Part shown: piece after piece, positions 1 through 8,505 of the stretch
How positions within the stretch are numbered: the first letter of the stretch is position 1
How the letters are laid out: each line of letters begins with the position of its first letter
Assembly: GCF_000691525.1 (NCBI RefSeq)
Contig: NZ_JMDW01000020.1
Span: forward strand, 1 to 64,000
Reading direction: 5' to 3'
Source: Mycolicibacterium neoaurum ATCC 25795
GTDB lineage: Bacteria; Actinomycetota; Actinomycetes; Mycobacteriales; Mycobacteriaceae
DNA: 64,000 bases
Notes under the pieces: model-generated
What the model saw: the letters and a program-made list of their open reading frames with translations, nothing else
The model's database searches: none
What the model was told of the DNA's origin: nothing
Translations under genes and position numbers: made by a program

Positions 1-278
1 ACCGCGGCGACGGCGAACGGTTGGAACGGATCGGGGGAGGGATACGGCGGCGGTGGTGCGTAGCGGTTTTCGGTGTAGCTCCACACGGTGCCGCGCCGGG
101 ATAGCGGGACCAGGGCCAGGGTGTCGCTGTCGCAGCCGGGGTTGGGGCAGTTGTTTTCCCGGGGCGGGAAGACATAGGTGGCACAGGCGGTGCACTTACC
201 GCCGATCAGATGCGTGGCCCCGGACTCATCGGTGGCGAACCACCCTTCCACCGCGGGAGCTGTCGATGCTGCTGGCAC
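1..278 (-). CDS. DUF35 zinc-ribbon/OB-fold protein, C-terminus cut by window edge
   Basis: The minus-strand frame opens with GTG at 278 and runs off the left edge, so about 92 residues are visible. After a short lead it has a zinc ribbon with a CTAC pair and a CPNPGC pair, followed by the TVWSYTENRY stretch typical of the OB-fold half of DUF35 proteins. Such proteins usually partner a neighbouring thiolase or lipid-transfer protein, which would lie just outside the window. Position next to polA matches M. tuberculosis Rv1628c as I recall it. The start is supported by a -10 box 7 nt upstream with no Shine-Dalgarno. The acyl-CoA-related role is inferred from the family. Confidence 0.8.
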   Translation of the reverse strand, partial: MPAASTAPAVEGWFATDESGATHLIGGKCTACATYVFPPRENNCPNPGCDSDTLALVPLSRRGTVWSYTENRYAPPPPYPSPDPFQPFAVAA

Positions 279-285
279 GGACGTC

Positions 286-291
286 AGAATA
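286..291 (-). promoter_or_regulatory. -10 box TATTCT, leaderless start for DUF35 gene
   Basis: TATTCT read on the minus strand lies 7 nt before the GTG at 278, so transcription should begin at or next to the start codon. A TTCAGT stretch 17 nt further upstream is a weak -35 candidate. Confidence 0.5.
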
Positions 292-328
292 CCCAGACCG
301 AGCGCAAAACTGAAACGTGTTGCAGTTC

Positions 329-1000
329 TCAGGTCGGGGTCAGCAGGATGCGCAGCAGGTCGTCGGGGTTGTCGCGCATGAGGTTGTGCTTGCCGTCGAG
401 TTCGTGGACCACCCAGCTCGGATCGTCGCGCACCCGCTCGTAGGAGGGTCGCAACGGCGAATCACCAGGCCAGCCCAATGCGTAGACGAAGACCCGCCGA
501 CGAAACCGGTTCAGATCGCCGTCGAGTCGCAGCGGCTGCAGGACGGTGGCCAACGGGTGCGCGGTCGCGCGGTCGTCGAAGAACGGCATCGGCGGGACGC
601 CGAAACCGGTCGCATCGACGCCGACATACCACTGACGTTCCTCCTCGTTGACCAGCTCCCAGCAGGACTCACCATCGTGGGGGACCACCGCGTCGACGAA
701 CACCAGCGATGCCACCCGATGGGCCATGCGGTCGGCCACACCGGTGATCACCATCCCGCCGTAGCTGTGTCCGACCAGGACGAGTTCGTCATCGCCCTCG
801 GCGCCTGCGTCGATGGCACCGATCACATCGAGGATGTGGGTGTCCAGGTTGACCCCGCCCGGCAACAGGTGGGCTCGTTCGGCGACACCGGTGAGCGTCA
901 CCGCCAGCACACGGTGGCCCTCGGTGCGCAGTGCCGCTGCCAGATCGTCGAAACACCAGGCGCCGTGGCACATTCCGGGAATCAAGACGTAAGTGGCCAT
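329..1000 (-). CDS. alpha/beta hydrolase, esterase-like
   Basis: A 223-residue single-domain alpha/beta hydrolase. It has the N-terminal oxyanion segment YVLIPGMCHGAWCF, the nucleophile elbow GHSYGG near residue 96, an Asp-bearing stretch after the lid (VFVDAVVP) and a C-terminal catalytic His in DGKHNLM. Length and motifs match the small MES/hydroxynitrile-lyase-like esterases. Its ATG overlaps the TGA of the upstream FAD monooxygenase by one base, so the two are co-transcribed and translationally coupled. This suggests consecutive oxidation and hydrolysis of an aromatic or lactone-type substrate. The substrate cannot be read from the sequence. Confidence 0.85.
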   Translation of the reverse strand: MATYVLIPGMCHGAWCFDDLAAALRTEGHRVLAVTLTGVAERAHLLPGGVNLDTHILDVIGAIDAGAEGDDELVLVGHSYGGMVITGVADRMAHRVASLVFVDAVVPHDGESCWELVNEEERQWYVGVDATGFGVPPMPFFDDRATAHPLATVLQPLRLDGDLNRFRRRVFVYALGWPGDSPLRPSYERVRDDPSWVVHELDGKHNLMRDNPDDLLRILLTPT

Positions 1001-2136
1001 CAGTGGTTGCTCCCTGCGGTGTCGTGGCGGTACTTGGCGGTGATGCGATGCAGATCGGCCGTGGTGCGACCGGATGCGCGATGCATATCGCGGTTGGCGG
1101 CGATCACCGCGGCGGTCTCACGGCGCCGCTGCTCGGCGTAGCGGCACAGCCCGGGGATCCCGTGCGCGGCATACTCGTCGGCCAACACCCTGGCGTCGAC
1201 GATGGACTGGGATCCGCCGTTGGCGCCCACCGGATACATCGGGTGGGCTGCGTCGCCGAGGAGCGTCACCCGTCCGGTTCCCCAGTGCGGCAACGGTTCC
1301 CGGTCGACCATGGGGTACTGGTAGATCTGTCGAGTTGATTCGATCAGCGCCACCGGGTCCAGCCGGTCCAGCCGCCAGTCGGCGACGTGCCCGCGCACCT
1401 GCGTTGCGTCGGCCGCCGCGTTCCACTGTGTGTCACCGTCGAGCACGCCCGCGGATCCGGTAGGGACCTGCAGAACCCAATTCACCAACCGCTCGCCGAT
1501 CGGGTAGGCCACCAGTTCGACTCCGTCATCACCCTTGACGATCACCATGGTCTGCCCATCGAGGAATGCCGGGACGTCGGCGACCCCGCGAAACATCGTG
1601 ATACCCGACCACATCAGCGGGTCGGCCACGGGGTGAAGGGTGCGGCGTACCGCCGAGTTGATTCCGTCCGCGCCGATCAGCGCTGCGCCGCAGATTTTTC
1701 CGGCCGTGGTGTGCACCTGGACGCCGTCGGCATTCTGGGTGAATCCGGTGACACCGACTCCGGTTCGGACCGCGCGATCGCCGAGGCGCTCGGTGACGGT
1801 ATCGAGCAGCAGCATCTGCAATGTGCCGCGATGCACCGACAGTTGCGGGTGGCTGTCCCCGGCGGCCAGCCCGCGTGGTTCGCGGAACAGGAGAGCGCCG
1901 GAGGAGGCGTAGAACTCGATCGAATGCGGTGCGATCGCGATATCGCGTACCGCGGTGGCCAGTCCGAGTTGGTCCAGTTCCCGGACCGCGTGCGGCAGCA
2001 GGTTGATCCCCACGCCGAGGGGGCGCAAGGTACTCACGCGTTCGAGGTTGACGGTCCGGACCCCGCGTGCGTGCAGGGTCAAGGCGGTAGTAAGGCCACC
2101 GATTCCCGCCCCGGCGATCACCATCTCTGTATCCAT
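1000..2136 (-). CDS. FAD-dependent monooxygenase (class A flavoprotein hydroxylase)
   Basis: 378 residues from the ATG at 2136, chosen because MVIAGAGIGG, the dinucleotide-binding GxGxxG motif, then falls at the expected N-terminal position; a start at 2172 would add 12 residues without family character. Further motifs are GADGINSAVR (DG motif) and LLGDAAHPMYPVGANGG (GD/FAD ribityl motif). This is the architecture of single-component NAD(P)H-dependent aromatic hydroxylases. It is coupled to the downstream hydrolase and divergent from a LysR gene, the usual arrangement for an inducible catabolic pair. The substrate is unknown. Confidence 0.87.
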   Translation of the reverse strand: MDTEMVIAGAGIGGLTTALTLHARGVRTVNLERVSTLRPLGVGINLLPHAVRELDQLGLATAVRDIAIAPHSIEFYASSGALLFREPRGLAAGDSHPQLSVHRGTLQMLLLDTVTERLGDRAVRTGVGVTGFTQNADGVQVHTTAGKICGAALIGADGINSAVRRTLHPVADPLMWSGITMFRGVADVPAFLDGQTMVIVKGDDGVELVAYPIGERLVNWVLQVPTGSAGVLDGDTQWNAAADATQVRGHVADWRLDRLDPVALIESTRQIYQYPMVDREPLPHWGTGRVTLLGDAAHPMYPVGANGGSQSIVDARVLADEYAAHGIPGLCRYAEQRRRETAAVIAANRDMHRASGRTTADLHRITAKYRHDTAGSNH

Positions 2137-2192
2137 GCCACCACCGTGCGTGAACAGCGTGAATAACTCCAATACATGTTTGTTCTCGTATC

Positions 2193-2198
2193 TATAAT
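2193..2198 (+). promoter_or_regulatory. -10 box TATAAT before LysR gene
   Basis: A perfect TATAAT ends 8 nt before the ATG at 2207, so the transcript would start at or just ahead of the start codon. The 70-bp gap to the divergent monooxygenase also holds AACTCCA (2165-2171) and TGGAGTT (2208-2214), a 7-bp inverted repeat that could be part of a LysR site; the latter is inside the coding start, so this is weak. Confidence 0.45.
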
Positions 2199-2206
2199 CA
2201 ATTCAT

Positions 2207-3088
2207 ATGGAGTTGCGCCAACTGGAGTACTTTGTCGCGGTGGTCGAGGAGCGCAGTTTCACCAGGGCTGCCGAGCGGGAGCGGGTGGCGCAACCGGCGG
2301 TGAGCGCGCAGATCCGGCGTCTGGAGCGCCAGGTCGGCCAAGCGCTGCTGACCCGCTCCAGCCGGGATGTCCGGCTGACCCAGGCCGGTATCGCGTTCCT
2401 CCCGCATGCGCGAGCGGCGCTGGCCGCCGTGCGGGCGGCCCGACGCGCGGTCGACGAGGTCGCCGGCCTGATCCGGGGAGCGGTCGCGATCGGCACCGTG
2501 ACACTGCATCCGGTGGACATCGCCGGACTGATCGCGGACTTCCACGCGCAGTACCCGGCCGTCGAGATCACCTTGGCCACAGACAATTCCGATGCGTTGC
2601 TGGCGAAGCTCGCCGACGGACGCCTCGACCTGGCCATCGTCTCCCTCGGCCTCGACGAGCATCCGCCCGGGCTGGGTGTCCACACGGTGACCGACGAGGC
2701 CGTTGTCGCGGCGGTGGCCGCAGATCATCTACTGGCGGGCCGGGCGACGTTGCCGGTGGCCGAACTGTCCGGCTACCCGCTGATCTCCTTGCCCGGCGGG
2801 ACGGGACTGCGGACGCGTCTCGACAGTGCCTGTGCCCGTGCAGGAATCACCGCGAATGTGGCGTTCGAGGCGACCAGTCCGCTGGAACTTGCCGACCTGG
2901 GCGCGCACGGTCTGGGCATCGCGATCCTGCCCGAGTCGATGGCCCGCAATCGTCCCGGACTGCACGCGGTGGACCTCGTCCCGGCGTTACGGGGGCGCCT
3001 GGTGTGGGCGTGGCGGCGGGACATGAGCGGTCCGGCCGCGCGCTTGCTGCGGGATCGGGCGACCGCCGCCGGAGACCGCGCAGGGTAG
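2207..3088 (+). CDS. LysR-family transcriptional regulator
   Basis: 293 residues, the normal LysR length. The first 60 residues form the winged HTH (LEYFVAVVEERSFTRAAER, then AQPAVSAQIRRLERQVG); residues about 90-290 form the two-lobed effector-binding domain. It starts 70 bp from the divergent FAD monooxygenase and is probably its activator as well as its own repressor, as is usual for divergent LysR genes. The inducer is probably the substrate or a product of the monooxygenase/hydrolase pair, which is inference from context. Confidence 0.9.
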   Translation: MELRQLEYFVAVVEERSFTRAAERERVAQPAVSAQIRRLERQVGQALLTRSSRDVRLTQAGIAFLPHARAALAAVRAARRAVDEVAGLIRGAVAIGTVTLHPVDIAGLIADFHAQYPAVEITLATDNSDALLAKLADGRLDLAIVSLGLDEHPPGLGVHTVTDEAVVAAVAADHLLAGRATLPVAELSGYPLISLPGGTGLRTRLDSACARAGITANVAFEATSPLELADLGAHGLGIAILPESMARNRPGLHAVDLVPALRGRLVWAWRRDMSGPAARLLRDRATAAGDRAG

Positions 3089-3115
3089 CGGTGCGGAACT
3101 GTCGGAGCGGGTGCC

Positions 3116-3121
3116 TAGAGT
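3116..3121 (+). promoter_or_regulatory. -10 box TAGAGT, leaderless polA start
   Basis: TAGAGT is followed by 7 nt and then the GTG at 3129. There is no convincing Shine-Dalgarno, so a leaderless transcript is the simplest reading and favours the 3129 start over the GTG at 3111, which lies upstream of this box. Confidence 0.5.
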
Positions 3122-3128
3122 TGGGTGC

Positions 3129-5867
3129 GTGAGCCCCGCGAAGACCGAGAGCACCGCCAAGAAACCGGCCGGCGACGCGACAACCGATGGTCAGAAGCCG
3201 ACCCTGATGCTGTTGGACGGCAACTCGCTGGCCTTCCGGGCCTTCTACGCGCTGCCCGCCGAGAACTTCAAGACCCAGGGTGGTCTGACCACCAATGCGG
3301 TCTACGGATTCACCGCGATGCTGATCAACCTGCTCCGCGACGAGCAACCCAGCCATATCGCCGCCGCGTTCGACGTCTCCCGGCAGACCTTCCGCAAGGT
3401 GAAGTACCCGGAGTACAAGGAGGGCCGTTCGGCCACCCCCGACGAGTTCCGCGGGCAGATCGACATCACCAAGGAGGTGCTCGGTGCGCTGGGCATCACC
3501 GTGTTGGCCGAGCCCGGATTCGAGGCCGACGACATCATCGCCACCCTGGCCAACCAGGCCCAGGACGCCGGGTACCGGGTGCTGGTGGTCACCGGAGACC
3601 GGGACTCACTGCAGTTGGTGAGCGACGATGTCACCGTCCTGTACCCGGTCAAGGGCGTCAGCGAACTGACCCGGTTCACCCCGGAAGCGGTGGCGGCGAA
3701 GTACGGCCTCACTCCCGCGCAGTACCCGGATTTCGCCGCACTGCGCGGCGACCCGAGTGACAACCTGCCGGGCATCCCGGGGGTGGGGGAGAAGACCGCG
3801 ACCAAGTGGATCGTCGAGCACGGCTCCCTGCAGGGTCTGGTCGATAACGTGGACAAGGTCAAGGGCAAGGTCGGCGACGCGCTGCGCGCCAACCTGTCCT
3901 CGGTGGTGCTCAACCGGGAGCTCACCGAACTGGTCAAAAACGTGCCACTGCCGCACACCCCGGACACCCTGCGGATGCTGCCCTGGGACCGCGACCAGAT
4001 CCACCGGCTGTTCGACGACCTGGAGTTCCGGGTGCTGCGCGATCGGCTCTTCGACACGCTGGCCTCGGCGGACCCGGAGGTCGACCAGGGTTTCGACGTG
4101 CGGGGCGGGGCGTTGGCGCCCGGCGAGCTGGCAGCCTGGCTGGCCGAGCACAGCCTGGGCAACCGGTTCGGTGTCGCCGTGGTCGGAACGCACCTGGCCT
4201 TCGACAGTGATGCCACCGCGCTGGCGATCGTCGCCAACGACGGTGACGGGCGCTATATCGACACCGCCACGATCCATCCCGACGACGAGGCCGCCCTGGC
4301 CGCCTGGCTGGCCGACCCGGGCCCGCCCAAGGCGCTGCACGAGGCCAAGCTCGCCATGCACGACCTGGAGGGTCGCGGCTGGAAGCTGGCCGGCGTCACC
4401 TCCGATACCGCGCTGGCGGCCTACCTGGTGCGGCCCGGGCAGCGCAGCTTCGCGCTCGACGACCTGTCGCTGCGTTATCTCAAGCGCGAGCTGCGCGCCG
4501 AAAACCCCGAGCAACAACAGCTTTCGCTGCTCGACGACAACGACGGCGTGGACGAGCAGGCCGTGCAGGCACTGCTGCTGCGGGCCGCAGCGGTGATGGA
4601 CCTGGCCGATGCGCTCGACGAGGAGCTGGCCCGTATCGACTCATCCTCGCTGCTGGAGCGCATGGAACTGCCGGTGCAGCGGGTGCTCGCCGAACTGGAG
4701 AGCACCGGCATCGCCGTCGACGTGGACTTCCTGCGCGGGCTGCAGAGCGAGTTCGGCGACTACATCCGCGACGCGGCCGAGGCGGCGTACGCGGTGATCG
4801 GCAAGCAGATCAACCTGGGGTCGCCCAAACAGCTGCAGGTCGTGCTGTTCGACGAGCTCGAAATGCCCAAGACGAAGAAGACCAAGACCGGCTACACCAC
4901 CGATGCCGATGCGCTGCAGGGGCTTTTCGACAAGACCGGGCATCCGTTCCTGCAGCACCTGCTGGCCCATCGGGACGCCACCCGGCTCAAGGTCACCGTC
5001 GACGGACTGCTGGCATCGACGGCCGCAGACGGCCGGATTCACACCACGTTCAACCAGACCATCGCGGCCACCGGCCGGCTCTCGTCGACCGAGCCGAATC
5101 TGCAGAACATCCCGATCCGCACCGAGGCCGGCCGCCGGATCCGGGACGGGTTCGTCGTGGGCGAGGGTTACACCGAACTGATGACGGCCGACTACAGCCA
5201 GATCGAGATGCGCATCATGGCGCATCTGTCGCGGGACGAGGGTCTGATCGAGGCCTTCAAGACCGGCGAGGATCTGCACTCGTTCGTCGCGTCACGGGCC
5301 TTCGACGTGCCGATCGACGAGGTCACCCCGGAGCTGCGCCGCCGGGTCAAGGCGATGTCCTACGGCCTGGCCTACGGGCTGAGCGCCTACGGTCTCTCGG
5401 CGCAGCTGAAGATCAGCACCGAAGAGGCCAAAGAGCAGATGGACCAGTATTTCGACCGGTTCGGCGGCATCCGCGACTACCTGCGTGATGTGGTCGACCA
5501 GGCCCGCAAGGACGGTTACACCTCCACGGTACTGGGCCGCCGCCGGTACCTGCCCGAATTGGACAGCAGCAACCGCAACGTCCGCGAGGCGGCCGAGCGG
5601 GCCGCGCTCAACGCACCGATCCAGGGCAGCGCCGCCGACATCATCAAGGTGGCCATGATCAACGTCGACCAGGCCATCAAATCGGCCGGGCTGAACTCCC
5701 GGATGCTGTTGCAGGTGCACGACGAGCTGCTGTTCGAGGTCGCCGAGGGTGAGCGGGACACCCTCGAGAAGCTGGTGCGCGAGCACATGGGCAATGCCTA
5801 CCCGCTCGACGTGCCGCTGGAGGTTTCGGTCGGGTTCGGACGCAGCTGGGACGCCGCGGCGCACTAG
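3129..5867 (+). CDS. polA: DNA polymerase I
   Basis: 912 residues. An N-terminal 5'-3' flap exonuclease domain (about residues 20-300, starting LLDGNSLAFRAFYAL) precedes a middle domain and the C-terminal family A polymerase with motif A DYSQIEMR (from residue 688), motif B RRRVKAMSYGLAYG and motif C HDE at 864-866. The middle domain keeps the proofreading fold but not its acidic residues: the usual DTET segment reads VVGTHLAFDSD, so no 3'-5' proofreading is expected, as is typical of mycobacterial Pol I. It acts in Okazaki-fragment maturation and gap filling in excision repair. It sits by rpsA and coaE as in M. tuberculosis. The alternative GTG at 3111 adds six residues. Confidence 0.97.
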   Translation: MSPAKTESTAKKPAGDATTDGQKPTLMLLDGNSLAFRAFYALPAENFKTQGGLTTNAVYGFTAMLINLLRDEQPSHIAAAFDVSRQTFRKVKYPEYKEGRSATPDEFRGQIDITKEVLGALGITVLAEPGFEADDIIATLANQAQDAGYRVLVVTGDRDSLQLVSDDVTVLYPVKGVSELTRFTPEAVAAKYGLTPAQYPDFAALRGDPSDNLPGIPGVGEKTATKWIVEHGSLQGLVDNVDKVKGKVGDALRANLSSVVLNRELTELVKNVPLPHTPDTLRMLPWDRDQIHRLFDDLEFRVLRDRLFDTLASADPEVDQGFDVRGGALAPGELAAWLAEHSLGNRFGVAVVGTHLAFDSDATALAIVANDGDGRYIDTATIHPDDEAALAAWLADPGPPKALHEAKLAMHDLEGRGWKLAGVTSDTALAAYLVRPGQRSFALDDLSLRYLKRELRAENPEQQQLSLLDDNDGVDEQAVQALLLRAAAVMDLADALDEELARIDSSSLLERMELPVQRVLAELESTGIAVDVDFLRGLQSEFGDYIRDAAEAAYAVIGKQINLGSPKQLQVVLFDELEMPKTKKTKTGYTTDADALQGLFDKTGHPFLQHLLAHRDATRLKVTVDGLLASTAADGRIHTTFNQTIAATGRLSSTEPNLQNIPIRTEAGRRIRDGFVVGEGYTELMTADYSQIEMRIMAHLSRDEGLIEAFKTGEDLHSFVASRAFDVPIDEVTPELRRRVKAMSYGLAYGLSAYGLSAQLKISTEEAKEQMDQYFDRFGGIRDYLRDVVDQARKDGYTSTVLGRRRYLPELDSSNRNVREAAERAALNAPIQGSAADIIKVAMINVDQAIKSAGLNSRMLLQVHDELLFEVAEGERDTLEKLVREHMGNAYPLDVPLEVSVGFGRSWDAAAH

Positions 5868-5887
5868 CGCCGCGTCAGCACGGCCCC

Positions 5888-7138
5888 GTGCCGATGAACT
5901 CCGAGGGCGATCAGCAAATTCGCTTCCTGGCCAGGCTGGGTGCGGCCATGTGTGCTGCGAACTATCCGGTGACGCTGGTGCGCCAGACGCTCGACCGCAC
6001 CGCGGCCCGGTTCGGGGTGCGCAACGACGGCATCGCGCTGCCCAACCACGTCCAGGTGGTCGGCCCGGACGGCTCCGGCGGCACGGCGGTGCACGGCGCC
6101 AGGGTGGACGCCGACCTGCGATTCGATCAGATCTTTCCGCTGGCCCGCCTGGTCTCGGATGCGCTGGCCGGCCGGGTGTCCGCCGAACAGGGCGAAAACA
6201 GACTGGACGCCATCGGCGCGGCCACCCGGCGCTACCCGTCATGGGTGACCGTCCTCGGCTACGGGATCCAGAGCGCCGGGTTGTCGCTGGTGCTGGAACC
6301 CACATTTCTCAACGTGCTGGCCGCGCTGGCCCTCGGCGCCATGGTCGGCGGACTGCTGGTCGCCGGTCAGCGCGTCCCGATACTGGCCCAGCTGGTGCCC
6401 GCGATCAGTGCCTTCGCCGTCGCCTCGATCTGCATCGTGGCGGCGCTGCGGTTGGACCTCGATCATGTCGGGCTGCGTGCGCTGATACCGCCGCTGGCGG
6501 TGTTCCTGCCGGGCGCGGCGATCACACTCGCGGTCATCGAGCTGACCTCGCGTGATGTCATCGCCGGCACGAGCAGATTGATCGCCGGCTTCGTGCAGAT
6601 CATCCAGCTGGCGTTCGGGATCCTCATCGCCACCCAGTTGCTCGGCATGCGCGAGGACCAGCTGAGCTCGGAGGCGGTCAACCACATCGGCCCGTGGGCC
6701 CCGTGGCTCGGCGTCGCCGTCTACAGCCTGGGCGTGCTGTTGTTCCTGGCACCACCGGTGTCGTTCCTGCCCTGGCTGCTGCTCATCACCTACACCGCCT
6801 TCGCCGCGCAATACGCCGGCGACCTGCTGCTCGGCAGCTATGCCAGCGGCTTCTGCGGCGGTCTGGCGCTGACGCTGGTGGCGCTGGCGGTGTCGCGACG
6901 GCGCGGCGCGCCGCCCGCCATCACCATGATCCTGCCCGGGTTCTGGTTGTTGGTTCCCGGCTCGATGGGGCTGATCGGTGTCACCGAGCTGTTCGGCGCC
7001 GACGGGGATTCGGCGCTACCGGCCACCTTGATATCGATGATCTCGGTGGCCTTCGGTCTGCAGGCCGGGCTGGTGTGCTGGCAGATCGTCCGGCGGGGCC
7101 GTCGGGCCGGCCTGCGTCAGGGACCGGGAATCCGGTAG
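5888..7138 (+). CDS. ThrE-like threonine/serine exporter family membrane protein
   Basis: 416 residues. The N-terminal cytosolic domain (about 1-125, FLARLGAAMCAANYPVTLV) is the DUF1212-type region, and the rest carries about ten hydrophobic segments, the ThrE plan of an N-terminal module plus two five-helix halves. In Corynebacterium ThrE exports threonine and serine. It starts 20 bp after polA with GTG-CCG-ATG, so either codon may be used. The 3' end overlaps the convergent PrsW-like gene by 22 bp. The substrate is inferred from the family only. Confidence 0.8.
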   Translation: MPMNSEGDQQIRFLARLGAAMCAANYPVTLVRQTLDRTAARFGVRNDGIALPNHVQVVGPDGSGGTAVHGARVDADLRFDQIFPLARLVSDALAGRVSAEQGENRLDAIGAATRRYPSWVTVLGYGIQSAGLSLVLEPTFLNVLAALALGAMVGGLLVAGQRVPILAQLVPAISAFAVASICIVAALRLDLDHVGLRALIPPLAVFLPGAAITLAVIELTSRDVIAGTSRLIAGFVQIIQLAFGILIATQLLGMREDQLSSEAVNHIGPWAPWLGVAVYSLGVLLFLAPPVSFLPWLLLITYTAFAAQYAGDLLLGSYASGFCGGLALTLVALAVSRRRGAPPAITMILPGFWLLVPGSMGLIGVTELFGADGDSALPATLISMISVAFGLQAGLVCWQIVRRGRRAGLRQGPGIR

Positions 7139-8271
7139 GCGGCCAGGTACTGCAGTTCCGGTGTGGCCGCCCGCGCCGCATGCACCCGATGGGCCTCCTC
7201 GGTGAGCAGCGCCTGCACCCGGGCGTCGCCGAACCCGCGGTCGATGCGGTCCCGCACGAACGCGAGCTCCACGACCTGGGAGGCGAAACCCCGCACCGCC
7301 TTGCCCGCGGCCTTGCCGCGATGCCGGGTGACCTCGGCGACGGCCAGCTTGCGGGTGCGGATGGACCGTAGCCAGCTGGCCTCGTTCGCGGTCACCAGGC
7401 CGACGGCCACCATGTTCGGCAGCTTGGCGGCCACCACCTGCTGCTCGCGATGCCTGCTCTTGACCGCCAGCCAGATCGCCAGCACGAACACCGGCATCAT
7501 CCAGAACACGTACACCAGGAAGTACGCCTCGATGCTGATCACCGACGACCCGTTCCACATCGCGTGCAGCACCACCGCGCCGACGTAGCCGGCCACGATG
7601 CAGCTCAGCTTGGCCAGCGGATTGCGCCGATGCAGCGCGAAGTACACCCCGACAGCCAGCGCCGAGACGAACAGCGAATGGGCGAACGGCGCCATGATCA
7701 GTCGCAACGCGGCAGTCACCAGCGAGCCGGCCAGCGATTCACTGTTGGCGATGTAGAGGATGTCCTCGAACCACGCGAAACCCGCTCCGACCAGGCCGGC
7801 GTACACCAGACAGTCGGTCAGCGAGTTCAGCTCGTGGCGGCGACGGCCGGTCATCATGATCAGCAGGAACAGGCCTTTGGCTGCTTCCTCGATGATCGGT
7901 GCGCGCAATGCCGTCGACTCGAAACCTTCCGGCAGACCCGGGGTCGGGATGAACACGGCGTCGGCCCACAACTCAAGGACCAGGGACAGGATGATGGCCA
8001 CCGAGGCGCCCCACAGAAAGGCCAGGATCAGCAGCCGCGGGGGTTCGGGCTCCCACCGGTCCAGCCACAGATAACACAGCACCACCAGGGTGATCGCGAT
8101 GCTCGACAGCACGAACCCGATGGCGGTGCCCACCGGGTTTGTCGCGGTGAGCAGGATCATCAGCAGCCCGACGATGACGCTCAGGCCGATGATCACCGCC
8201 AGTGGCGCACCGACCTTGCGAACGGTCGGCGGCCATATCGGTAGGTGCGAAGGTGGCGTCAGCGCGGGCAC
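7117..8271 (-). CDS. PrsW-family intramembrane metalloprotease
   Basis: 384 residues with about eight hydrophobic segments in the N-terminal 290 residues and a basic soluble tail. The PrsW signature appears as IIEEAAKG in one segment, with later HSLFVSALAVGV and HAMWNG segments supplying the histidines. PrsW-type proteases cut membrane anti-sigma factors in firmicutes; the mycobacterial target is not known. The GTG start is supported by a -10 box 6 nt upstream (8278-8283). The C-terminal soluble region is mycobacterial in style and without a recognised domain. The 3' end is convergent with and overlaps the ThrE-like gene. Confidence 0.82.
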   Translation of the reverse strand: MPALTPPSHLPIWPPTVRKVGAPLAVIIGLSVIVGLLMILLTATNPVGTAIGFVLSSIAITLVVLCYLWLDRWEPEPPRLLILAFLWGASVAIILSLVLELWADAVFIPTPGLPEGFESTALRAPIIEEAAKGLFLLIMMTGRRRHELNSLTDCLVYAGLVGAGFAWFEDILYIANSESLAGSLVTAALRLIMAPFAHSLFVSALAVGVYFALHRRNPLAKLSCIVAGYVGAVVLHAMWNGSSVISIEAYFLVYVFWMMPVFVLAIWLAVKSRHREQQVVAAKLPNMVAVGLVTANEASWLRSIRTRKLAVAEVTRHRGKAAGKAVRGFASQVVELAFVRDRIDRGFGDARVQALLTEEAHRVHAARAATPELQYLAAYRIPGP

Positions 8272-8277
8272 GTGAGG

Positions 8278-8283
8278 AGACTA
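8278..8283 (-). promoter_or_regulatory. -10 box TAGTCT, leaderless PrsW-like gene
   Basis: TAGTCT on the minus strand is 6 nt from the GTG at 8271. The stretch in between is CCTCAC, which is not a ribosome binding site, so a leaderless mRNA is likely. Confidence 0.5.
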
Positions 8284-8473
8284 ACCACCGCGGGGCGTAG
8301 GGGTCGGGTTTGTCCAGCGTGTACCACCTCTAGTACCCTCGAACAGTACCTGTGCGCTCCGTCATGTCTGGGGCCCCGCGGGAACACCGCATCATCGAAG
8401 AGCCTGGTGTCGAATCTGCCGCCCGGCCCGCGCGATTGTGCAGCACGACCACACAGCAGAAACTCATTGTCCC

Positions 8474-8479
8474 TACGAT
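8474..8479 (+). promoter_or_regulatory. candidate rpsA -10 box TACGAT
   Basis: TACGAT fits the mycobacterial TANNNT consensus and would start an mRNA near 8486, leaving the GGAG ribosome binding site around 8490. The remaining sequence from 8284 to 8473 shows TTGTCC (8310-8315) and TAGTAC (8331-8336) as a second, weaker promoter candidate, and nothing else I recognise. Confidence 0.35.
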
Positions 8480-8505
8480 TGAACCTGTCCGGAGCAAGCC
8501 ACCAC

